Source: Oscillospiraceae bacterium
GTDB taxonomy: Bacteria > Bacillota > Clostridia > Oscillospirales > Ruminococcaceae
DNA length: 64,000 nucleotides
Assembly: GCA_003512525.1 (NCBI GenBank)
Contig: DOQG01000060.1
Coordinates: 91,969-155,968, forward strand
Reading direction: 5' to 3'
Part shown: piece after piece, positions 33,196-39,413 of the stretch
Position numbering within the stretch: position 1 is the first letter of the stretch
Layout of the letters: every line of letters begins with the position of its first letter
Notes under the pieces: generated by a model
The model's database searches: none
Seen by the model: only the letters and a program-made list of their open reading frames with translations
Told to the model about the DNA's origin: nothing
Position numbers and translations under genes: made by a program

Positions 33196-34095
33196 ATGGA
33201 ATATTTATACGATCTTTTATTCTATTTTATGATATACTCATTTGCGGGCTGGTGCGGTGAAGTTATTTTCGCAACGGTGCGGCACGGAAAATTTGTGAAC
33301 CGTGGTATGCTCCATGGTGCATACTGCCCGATCTACGGTTTCGGACTGATAATCGTCATCGTATGTCTGACCCCGATAAAGGATTCGTGGCTGTTGCTGT
33401 TTGTCGGCTCGGCGGTGCTTACCACCGTACTCGAATTTGTCACGGGCTTTGTACTTGACAAGATATTCGGCAGGCGATGGTGGGACTACAGCAACAAGAA
33501 GCTCAACATCGGCGGATACATTTGCCCGCAGTTTACCGTTGTGTGGGGGCTTGCCAGCCTTGCTATAATGAAGGTCATTCAGCCTGCTGTGGGATTTGCT
33601 GTGGGACTTATCTGGAAGCCGCTCGGCATAGTCATTCTCTGCCTTTTCTATGCGGCAATACTCACGGACGTTATACTGACATTCCCCGAGGTAAAGAAGC
33701 TCAGGAATGAGATAAGGCTTATTGATGAGCTTGAAAAACAGCTCACAGCGGTATCCGATGCCATAGGCTCGGGTCTGTCCGATAAGACTTCACAGGCAGT
33801 TGAATTTTCAAAGGAGCATGGAATTACTCCCGATGAAATGCAGAAGAAAGCCGATGAGCTGAAAGCAAGGCTGGAAACCGCCTCAGACAGTGTAAAGCAA
33901 CGCAACAGCGAACGTATAAGTGAGCTTAAAGACAGTGCGGCGGAGCGCAGAGAAGAGCTTACGGCGCGATTTAATGAGCTTAACGAAAGACTGTCCGAGC
34001 TTAAAGCAAAGCACAAGCGTTTGTACAAGGCATTCCCCTCACTGAAAGAGGGCAGAGCGAAGCTGAAAAAAGCAGTGCAAAACAGGAAAAGATAA
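33196..34095 (+). CDS. CmpB-type putative ABC transporter permease with coiled-coil tail
   Basis: A 299-residue membrane protein. Residues 1 to about 165 hold five membrane segments and the family signature: YSFAGWCGEVIFATVRHGKFVNRG, the LHGAYCPIYGFG segment and WDYSNKKLNIGGYICPQFTV. These match the putative ABC transporter permease family (ABC_trans_CmpB) found widely in Firmicutes. Residues about 175-299 form a charged coiled coil (repeated SELKxxAERREEL-like heptads), more extended than in most members. No ATPase is adjacent, so the transporter name is only a family label. Confidence 0.82.
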   Translation: MEYLYDLLFYFMIYSFAGWCGEVIFATVRHGKFVNRGMLHGAYCPIYGFGLIIVIVCLTPIKDSWLLLFVGSAVLTTVLEFVTGFVLDKIFGRRWWDYSNKKLNIGGYICPQFTVVWGLASLAIMKVIQPAVGFAVGLIWKPLGIVILCLFYAAILTDVILTFPEVKKLRNEIRLIDELEKQLTAVSDAIGSGLSDKTSQAVEFSKEHGITPDEMQKKADELKARLETASDSVKQRNSERISELKDSAAERREELTARFNELNERLSELKAKHKRLYKAFPSLKEGRAKLKKAVQNRKR

Positions 34096-34127
34096 TCTAT
34101 AGCATTTGCTTAAAATATGTAGAAAAT

Positions 34128-34154
34128 GACCCCTCTGCCGGCGGCAGAGGGGTC
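34128..34154. terminator. Bidirectional terminator between convergent genes
   Basis: GACCCCTCTGCCG pairs perfectly with CGGCAGAGGGGTC with a minimal loop. It lies between the CmpB-like gene (plus) and the YhgE/Pip gene (minus), with short T-rich flanks on either side. Confidence 0.85.
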
Positions 34155-34159
34155 TGCTG

Positions 34160-36328
34160 TTATATTATCAGATCCGTATCTTCAAGTCGTTTGTTAAAGA
34201 ACTTCATTATCCTTATACACGGTTTTCTCAGCACTATTCCGATGAAGAGAGCTATAGCAATGTAGATCAGCAGATAGAGCAGATCTTCAATATAGCTTTG
34301 TGCATAAACGCCTGCTACCGCTTCACGCATTGCATTGATGCTGTATCTGAAGGGCAGATAGGGGAGAATGTTACGGAAAAATTCGGGGAGAACCTCGGGA
34401 GGGAATGTACCGCCCGAGCCTGCAACCTGGAGTACCAGGATAATTACCGCGAGAGCCTTTCCTATTACGCTGAATGTGATGGTCAGCGAGTAGATAAGCA
34501 GTGAGAACACAATTGATGAAACAACAGCGGCGATGATGAACAACAGCGGGTCTTCACACTGGACTTTAAGGAACAAAAGATCGCCGAGTGCGATTATTAT
34601 CGCCTGTATTATCGATACCATAAGATATATCAGATATCTGCCGAAATAAGCCTGTATCGGTCTTACATTACCGCCGAGCCTTTCAATATCACGGCGGCTG
34701 ATCTCTGCTTTCAGTACGGCGACAAGTACGATCGAGCCTACCCAGATAGCGAGTATCGTGTAGAATGGTGTCATAGCCGAGCCGTAATTTTCTACAGGAT
34801 AAACCTTGACGGTGTTAATTTCAACGGGTGAGCTCATAAATTCGCCGAGAGATGACGGGTCACTTGAAACCTCTTCGATAAAAGCTATAAGCGCCTGATC
34901 GCTGCTTATATCATCGACCTTTTTCTGCATATCGGTGAGCTTATCCTTTGCGTTTCCGATTATTTTATCGAGGTCGGTAAGGCAGGATTTAAGGCTTGTA
35001 AGCGAGTTCTGAGCGTCTGTGAGTGCGGTTTCAATATCGGGTACGGATGTTCCTGCATCGCTGAGCAGTGCGGAAATTCCGTCAAGCGTCTTGAATACTT
35101 CATTTACGGCGGTATCGATCGATGATTTGACCGATGTATTCCAGGTGCTTCTGATACCGTCAAATTCGTCTGCCGCTTCTTTATTCAGCGCGTTTACGTC
35201 CTTTTCAAAGTTGTCGGGAGCGTGACCTGTACTGCTTATAGTATCAGCCCCGTTGTTCAGCTTGTCGATTATAGCGTTCTGCTTTTCTATATTGCGGTCT
35301 ATCTTGTCGGTAAGAAGCGTTACTTTTACGCCGAGTTTATTGCCGACTGTTACTATATGCTCTCTGAGGTCTGTCAGCAGGTCGATCTTCTTCTGATTTA
35401 TCTTGGAGATATTCCTTACCTTTTCCGCGGCGTTATCGGCGTTATCGGCTATTTCTTCCGTAATGCCGGATATGTCGCTTTCAACCTCTGTGTAAAGAGC
35501 ATCTATCGAGTTTAAGACCATATCGGTGCTTGCGGTTATCTGCTGTGAAACCGCCTGAACCGCTGTTATGCTGTCCTTGGCGGAAGATGTCAGTCTACCC
35601 GACTGAGCAAGCAGCTGTTCAAGGTTCGGGATAGTTTTCTTTGCGTTTTCAACCATAGTATCTGCGCTGTCAAGTGTTGTGCTTATAAGCGACAGCGAGC
35701 TTTGAAAAGCGGAAAGATTGTCGATAACGTCGCCTATAGCCGATTTTATGTTGTCTGTTATTTCGGTGAATTTCTTGCCGCCTTGCTCTGAGGTGTAGTT
35801 GAGTATTCCTGCAAGCTCGGTGGTAATCGTGTCGATAAAGCTTTCGTTTACCTGAGTTTTGATAGCTTCCGCACCCTTGTCCGTGATTTTCGGAGCGATT
35901 GCGTTTTTCTTTTCATTTAGCGTGTAGGTTATCTGCGGTCGTGTCAGCTTGCCCGAAAGTATGCTTGTGAAGCTCTCGCTGAAATTCTCGGGGATAACCA
36001 CACAAGCGTAATATTCGCCTGTTACTACTCCGTTTTCAGCCTGCTCCTTATCTACGAACGTCCAGCACATCTGCGTGTTCTTTTTAAGATTATCTACTAT
36101 CTGATCGCCGATGTTGATTTCCTTTGAGGCAAGCTTAGTGCCTTTATCGCAGTTTGCAACCGCAACCTTGATATTGCCTGTGTTTGAGTACGGATCCCAG
36201 TTTGCCGCAATGTTGAACCATGCGTACAGCGCCGGCAGTATACAAATACCTATCATTACTGCAAAAGCCATAAGATTTGTGCGTATCTTTTTTATATCGC
36301 TTAAAAATATCCTGAATATTGTCTTCAT
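34160..36328 (-). CDS. YhgE/Pip family membrane protein
   Basis: A 722-residue protein. It has a membrane segment near residues 20-42 with NLMAFAVMIGICILPALYAWFN, the N-terminal YhgE/Pip signature, then DPYSNTGNIKVAVANCDKG. A long central region (about 150-520) is predicted helical and coiled coil, and about five membrane segments close the protein (about 530-715). Relatives include Lactococcus Pip, needed for phage infection, and the Bacillus YhgE/ESX-like membrane factors. The C-terminal part has the ABC-2 permease fold. It overlaps the upstream 195-residue gene by four bases, so they share a transcript. Confidence 0.9.
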   Translation of the reverse strand: MKTIFRIFLSDIKKIRTNLMAFAVMIGICILPALYAWFNIAANWDPYSNTGNIKVAVANCDKGTKLASKEINIGDQIVDNLKKNTQMCWTFVDKEQAENGVVTGEYYACVVIPENFSESFTSILSGKLTRPQITYTLNEKKNAIAPKITDKGAEAIKTQVNESFIDTITTELAGILNYTSEQGGKKFTEITDNIKSAIGDVIDNLSAFQSSLSLISTTLDSADTMVENAKKTIPNLEQLLAQSGRLTSSAKDSITAVQAVSQQITASTDMVLNSIDALYTEVESDISGITEEIADNADNAAEKVRNISKINQKKIDLLTDLREHIVTVGNKLGVKVTLLTDKIDRNIEKQNAIIDKLNNGADTISSTGHAPDNFEKDVNALNKEAADEFDGIRSTWNTSVKSSIDTAVNEVFKTLDGISALLSDAGTSVPDIETALTDAQNSLTSLKSCLTDLDKIIGNAKDKLTDMQKKVDDISSDQALIAFIEEVSSDPSSLGEFMSSPVEINTVKVYPVENYGSAMTPFYTILAIWVGSIVLVAVLKAEISRRDIERLGGNVRPIQAYFGRYLIYLMVSIIQAIIIALGDLLFLKVQCEDPLLFIIAAVVSSIVFSLLIYSLTITFSVIGKALAVIILVLQVAGSGGTFPPEVLPEFFRNILPYLPFRYSINAMREAVAGVYAQSYIEDLLYLLIYIAIALFIGIVLRKPCIRIMKFFNKRLEDTDLII

Positions 36329-36912
36329 CTTTTCTCCTGCTCCCTTGTTCTGATTTCGGCAGTAAGGCGGTTTATGTTCTTCTTTGCCGATTCTTTCGCC
36401 GCGTCCAATGAAGTTTCGATCTCCGCCTTTGCGTTTTCAAGCTCGGTTTTCGCTTCACCTATTGTTTTATCGATATCGTTTTTCATCTTTTCAAGGTCGT
36501 CTTCCTTGTCGGTATTTCTGATACCGAGTATCTTTTCGTACTTGTAGCAACGATAATCTATCCGTGTCATTACCGCAATGCCCGAAATTATAAAGATTAT
36601 CCAAAGCGACAGGAAGAACGTCTTGCTGTCAAGGCTGAACATCAGCGTGAGGAATACTACAGCACTGATAACTATCAGCAGTACACCGACCTTTATACAT
36701 CTTTCGCGCTTTGCGTATTCCGCCTTGTATTCGTGCATAAGACGCAGATATGCGTTATGCTCCTTGTCTTGAATAGTGACAGGGTCTTTTATAAGCCCGT
36801 CTATAAGGTCAAGCTCGTCCGGTTCTTCCTCGTGACCCTCTTCAAAAAGATCAATATCGGAAAACTTCGTTTTCTTTATCTGCTCTTTTTCCTTTTTATC
36901 TTTATTCTTCAA
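36325..36912 (-). CDS. Uncharacterised two-TM protein with coiled-coil tail
   Basis: A 195-residue protein that I do not recognise. The N terminus is highly charged (Lys/Glu). Two membrane segments lie near residues 75-95 and 98-116, and residues about 130-190 form a coiled coil (ENAKAEIETSLDAAKE). The start codon is TTG at 36912, after GGGGTG. Its stop overlaps the YhgE/Pip start, so it is the first gene of a two-gene operon and is likely to work with that protein in the membrane. The leader upstream contains three cloverleaf-like elements. Confidence 0.7.
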   Translation of the reverse strand: MKNKDKKEKEQIKKTKFSDIDLFEEGHEEEPDELDLIDGLIKDPVTIQDKEHNAYLRLMHEYKAEYAKRERCIKVGVLLIVISAVVFLTLMFSLDSKTFFLSLWIIFIISGIAVMTRIDYRCYKYEKILGIRNTDKEDDLEKMKNDIDKTIGEAKTELENAKAEIETSLDAAKESAKKNINRLTAEIRTREQEKR

Positions 36913-36957
36913 ACCGACACCCCGCTTTTTAAGTGTATTTTTTCTTGCGATAACAAC

Positions 36958-37025
36958 CTCAGCCTGAAATCGTCATAAGACGATTTCGCCGCATAAAAAT
37001 GCGGCTTTGCTACGCAATGGCTGAG
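36958..37025 (-). repeat. Cloverleaf-like structured element 1
   Basis: On the plus-strand reading, an outer stem CTCAGCC (36958-36964)/GGCTGAG (37019-37025) encloses three hairpins: GAAATCGTC-ATAA-GACGATTTC, GCCGCAT-AAAA-ATGCGGC and TTGC-TAC-GCAA. Every arm is perfectly paired. It lies in the 5' leader of the minus-strand YhgE operon. It shares the layout of elements 2 and 3 but has different stem bases. Confidence 0.8.
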
Positions 37026-37051
37026 AACGTTTTTGCTTACGCAATAATAAC

Positions 37052-37124
37052 CTCGGACATAAAATCCGCCAATAGCGGATTTTGCCGTGCAAAAGTACGG
37101 CTTGCGGCTCACCGCTTGTCCGAG
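37052..37124 (-). repeat. Cloverleaf-like structured element 2
   Basis: Outer stem CTCGGACA (37052-37059)/TGTCCGAG (37117-37124) encloses AAAATCCGC-CAATA-GCGGATTTT, GCCGTGC-AAAA-GTACGGC (one G-T pair) and GCGG-CTCA-CCGC. Compared with element 1, the stems differ by paired changes on both sides while flanking AACCTC and GAGAAC are kept. Confidence 0.8.
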
Positions 37125-37132
37125 AACATTTT

Positions 37133-37205
37133 AACATAAAAACTTTTGCCAACAGGCAAAAGACGGCATACCGCCGTGTCGGCTTTCACCGACTTGTTTT
37201 ATGTT
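37133..37205 (-). repeat. Cloverleaf-like structured element 3
   Basis: Outer stem AACATAAAA (37133-37141)/TTTTATGTT (37197-37205) encloses CTTTTGCC-AACA-GGCAAAAG, ACGGC-ATACC-GCCGT and GTCGG-CTTTCA-CCGAC. On the minus strand it begins within about two bases of the predicted transcription start, so it would be the first structure of the leader RNA. Confidence 0.8.
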
Positions 37206-37213
37206 ATAATATG

Positions 37214-37242
37214 ATTATACTATTAAAAAAGCGGTTTGTCTA
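37214..37242 (-). promoter_or_regulatory. Promoter of the leader and YhgE operon
   Basis: On the minus strand TAGACA (37237-37242) and TATAAT (37214-37219) are 17 bases apart. Transcription would start near 37207, run through the three cloverleaf elements, and reach the TTG start at 36912 after a leader of about 295 bases. Confidence 0.7.
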
Positions 37243-37323
37243 TTGACATTCTGACAAAAGCAGTACACTTAAATATGCGGAAATTGGGAGAAATAAGAGA
37301 TTTCAGAGCGGAAAAGAAAAATT

Positions 37324-37377
37324 CTGAAATGAGAATTTATTTTGAGAAATTTGAGAAAAGTGCTGAAATGAGAATTT
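37324..37377 (+). promoter_or_regulatory. Direct repeats upstream of the DUF4143 ATPase promoter
   Basis: CTGAAATGAGAATTT occurs at 37324-37338 and again at 37363-37377, 39 bases apart, with an inverted partial copy (AGATTTCAG) near 37298. The second copy ends just before the -35 box at 37381. They look like binding sites for a regulator. Confidence 0.5.
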
Positions 37378-37380
37378 TTC

Positions 37381-37409
37381 TTGACATTCTGAACATTTTG
37401 TGCTAATAT
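37381..37409 (+). promoter_or_regulatory. Promoter of the DUF4143 ATPase gene
   Basis: TTGACA (37381-37386) and TAATAT (37404-37409) with a 17-base spacer and an upstream TGC that makes an extended -10. Confidence 0.82.
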
Positions 37410-37453
37410 GAGCATATAATATAATAGTACAGAACGATAAGAGGGTGATTTTT

Positions 37454-38677
37454 TTGGTTGAAAGAAAAGAATATCTTGAAAAGCTGAAGCTCTGGAAGGA
37501 CGAACAGGTCATAAAGGTAGTGACGGGAATACGCAGATGCGGAAAATCAACATTGCTTATGCAGTATCAGGACTATCTTAAACAGAGCGGAGTAGAAGCT
37601 GACAGAATAATTGCGATAAACTTTGAAGAGCTGGAATACGAAGAACTGTGCGATTATAAAAAGCTGTATGAATATATAAAGGCTCGGCTAAGCAGTGATA
37701 AAACGACTTACATTTTTCTTGACGAGATACAGAAAGTGCCGTATTTTGAAAAGGTGGTAGACAGTCTTTATGTAAAACAGGGAACTGATATTTATATCAC
37801 CGGCTCAAACGCATATATGCTGTCGGGTGACCTTGCTACACTTCTCAGCGGTCGTTATGTGGAAATATCAATGCTTCCGCTGTCGTTTGCAGAGTATTTG
37901 CAGGTGAACAGCAAGGACAAGGACAGTGCATTTGCTGACTATATGAGATACGGCGGTATGCCTTTCATTGCTACGGCAGAAAAGACGGAAGAAAAGATAA
38001 GCACCTATCTTGAGGGTATCTACAATACGGTTATCGTAAAGGATATAGAGGACAGGCAGAAGCGTAAGGAATGGGATAACAGCGATACAGGCAGGATAAC
38101 GGATATATCGCTTCTTAAAACTGTCGCAAAGTACCTTTCAAGCGTTATCGGAAGTCTTGTGACAGTAAGGAGCATTACAAATTATCTTGTTTCATCGGGA
38201 CGGAAAATTTCTCCGAATACGGTGAGCGATTATGTTAATGCACTGACCGAATCATTCATATTCTACCAGGTGGAACGCTTTGACATTGTGGGAAAGCAAC
38301 TGCTTAAAACCAACACGAAGTATTATATGGTCGACCTCGGCATACGAAATCTTATACTGCCTAAGAAAAGCTATGACATTGGCTTTTCGGTTGAGAATGT
38401 AGTGTATTTTGAACTGCTCAGACGTGGGTACAAGGTGAGCGTGGGCAAGTACGGAAATACCGAGATAGATTTTGTGGCAGAGAGAAACGGAGAACTTGAG
38501 TATATTCAGGTAACTGCCGATATGACCGCTAAGGAAACTTTCGACAGGGAACTTGCACCGCTTACAACTATAAAGGATAACTACCGCAAGAGAGTTCTGA
38601 CACTTGACAAATTCACTGTCGGAAATTATGACGGCATTGAGGTGAAGAATGTTGTCGAGTGGCTGACGGATAAATGA
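37454..38677 (+). CDS. AAA ATPase with DUF4143 domain
   Basis: A 407-residue protein of the AAA_14/DUF4143 family, common as orphan genes in gut bacteria. It has Walker A GIRRCGKSTLL near residue 30, Walker B YIFLDEIQKVPYFE near 95, an arginine/sensor segment YITGSNAYMLSGDLATLLSGRYVEI, and a C-terminal DUF4143 nuclease-like domain with NTEIDFVAERNGELEYIQV (restriction-endonuclease-like D..ExK pattern). The start is TTG at 37454 after an AAGAGGG site, like murA here; GTG 37445 is too close to it. Function is unknown, and defence or regulatory roles have been suggested for relatives. Confidence 0.9.
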   Translation: MVERKEYLEKLKLWKDEQVIKVVTGIRRCGKSTLLMQYQDYLKQSGVEADRIIAINFEELEYEELCDYKKLYEYIKARLSSDKTTYIFLDEIQKVPYFEKVVDSLYVKQGTDIYITGSNAYMLSGDLATLLSGRYVEISMLPLSFAEYLQVNSKDKDSAFADYMRYGGMPFIATAEKTEEKISTYLEGIYNTVIVKDIEDRQKRKEWDNSDTGRITDISLLKTVAKYLSSVIGSLVTVRSITNYLVSSGRKISPNTVSDYVNALTESFIFYQVERFDIVGKQLLKTNTKYYMVDLGIRNLILPKKSYDIGFSVENVVYFELLRRGYKVSVGKYGNTEIDFVAERNGELEYIQVTADMTAKETFDRELAPLTTIKDNYRKRVLTLDKFTVGNYDGIEVKNVVEWLTDK

Positions 38678-38698
38678 TAATTGAATAGGGAGAATAAA

Positions 38699-38728
38699 GC
38701 CGCCCGTTTGCATAGTCAGACGGGCGGC
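38699..38728. terminator. Bidirectional terminator between the ATPase and XRE genes
   Basis: GCCGCCCGTTTG pairs with CAGACGGGCGGC (one G-T pair) around CATAGT, with GTTTTAT on one side and the complement of GAATAAA on the other. Confidence 0.92.
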
Positions 38729-38737
38729 GTTTTATAT

Positions 38738-39064
38738 TCAGTTGTTTTCGATTTCGGTGATAAGCTGTATCATACCGCTGATAAGCCTTTTGTGTTCATC
38801 TGTCATTGGGGTTATCTTTGATGCAATGTCATTGTCATAAAGCTCTGCGGAAGCAGTGCCGAGCAGGAAATAGTCGGGTGTCGTATTCAGCACGGAGCAA
38901 AGGCTCATTATAAGCTCAAGGCTCGGTGCGCTCCTGCCGGTTTCGATATTTGAGAGATATTTATAGTTTACGTCTATCAGCTCGCAGACCTCGTACTGCT
39001 TCAAGCCGAGTTCCTTTCTGCGCTTTGCTATGCGTTTTCCGAGAGCGGAATAGTCAATTTTCAT
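38738..39064 (-). CDS. XRE family transcriptional regulator
   Basis: A 108-residue protein with an N-terminal Cro/C1-type helix-turn-helix (residues about 7-62: IAKRRKELGLKQYEVCELIDVNYKYLSNIETGRSAPSL is the region). A short C-terminal helix has ITPMTDEHKRLISGMIQLITEI. The ATG follows GAGGTGAT. It lies 60 bases downstream of the VbhA-like gene on the same strand, so it may be cotranscribed with it. The regulon is unknown. Confidence 0.9.
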   Translation of the reverse strand: MKIDYSALGKRIAKRRKELGLKQYEVCELIDVNYKYLSNIETGRSAPSLELIMSLCSVLNTTPDYFLLGTASAELYDNDIASKITPMTDEHKRLISGMIQLITEIENN

Positions 39065-39124
39065 AGTATCACCTCAAGGATTTATTACTGATATTCTAAT
39101 ACAATTCCATTTACTACGCCATAA

Positions 39125-39292
39125 TCAGTTTCCATACCTACTATTGATTTTCTTTAAGGCTTCATCAAGCGTTATTTCTTTTTTGATTATTTTCATCAGA
39201 AGCTTTCTGTCGCTCTCGGTTACTTCAAAGCCTTCCATTTGTGTTGATACTATTGCATTTTCTATTGCTCTCTCATCTGATATAGGTTGCAT
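39125..39292 (-). CDS. Small VbhA-type antitoxin-like protein (no Fic toxin adjacent)
   Basis: A 55-residue protein from ATG 39292, which follows GGAG. It reads ISDERAIENAIVSTQMEGF, then VTESDRKLLMKIIKKEIT, and ends LDEALKKINSRYGN. This fits the VbhA antitoxin family. STQMEG matches the (S/T)xxxE(G/N) inhibitory motif of class I Fic antitoxins, whose glutamate blocks ATP binding in the Fic toxin. No HPFxxGN Fic protein is seen anywhere in the window. It may be an orphan antitoxin, or one acting on a Fic protein elsewhere. It lies just upstream of the XRE gene. Confidence 0.72.
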   Translation of the reverse strand: MQPISDERAIENAIVSTQMEGFEVTESDRKLLMKIIKKEITLDEALKKINSRYGN

Positions 39293-39356
39293 ATAAGCAT
39301 CTCCGTATATAAGTCTTATTGGTATTTAAATACAAATCCGCTCGCTTGTCAACACA

Positions 39357-39390
39357 AAAACTCCCCACCAACACGGCGGGGAGTTTTGCA
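39357..39390 (-). terminator. Terminator of the cellobiose phosphorylase gene
   Basis: AAAACTCCCC pairs with GGGGAGTTTT around a loop of about 11 bases. It lies 27 bases past the GH94 stop on the minus strand, with T-rich flanks on both strands. Confidence 0.9.
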
Positions 39391-39413
39391 TTTATTATAT
39401 TACCTTGTAACCC

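Noticed and set aside
36958..37205. Cloverleaf units as tRNA genes
   Set aside because: The overall layout is tRNA-like, but there are no conserved T-loop or D-loop bases, no CCA and no plausible anticodon arm.
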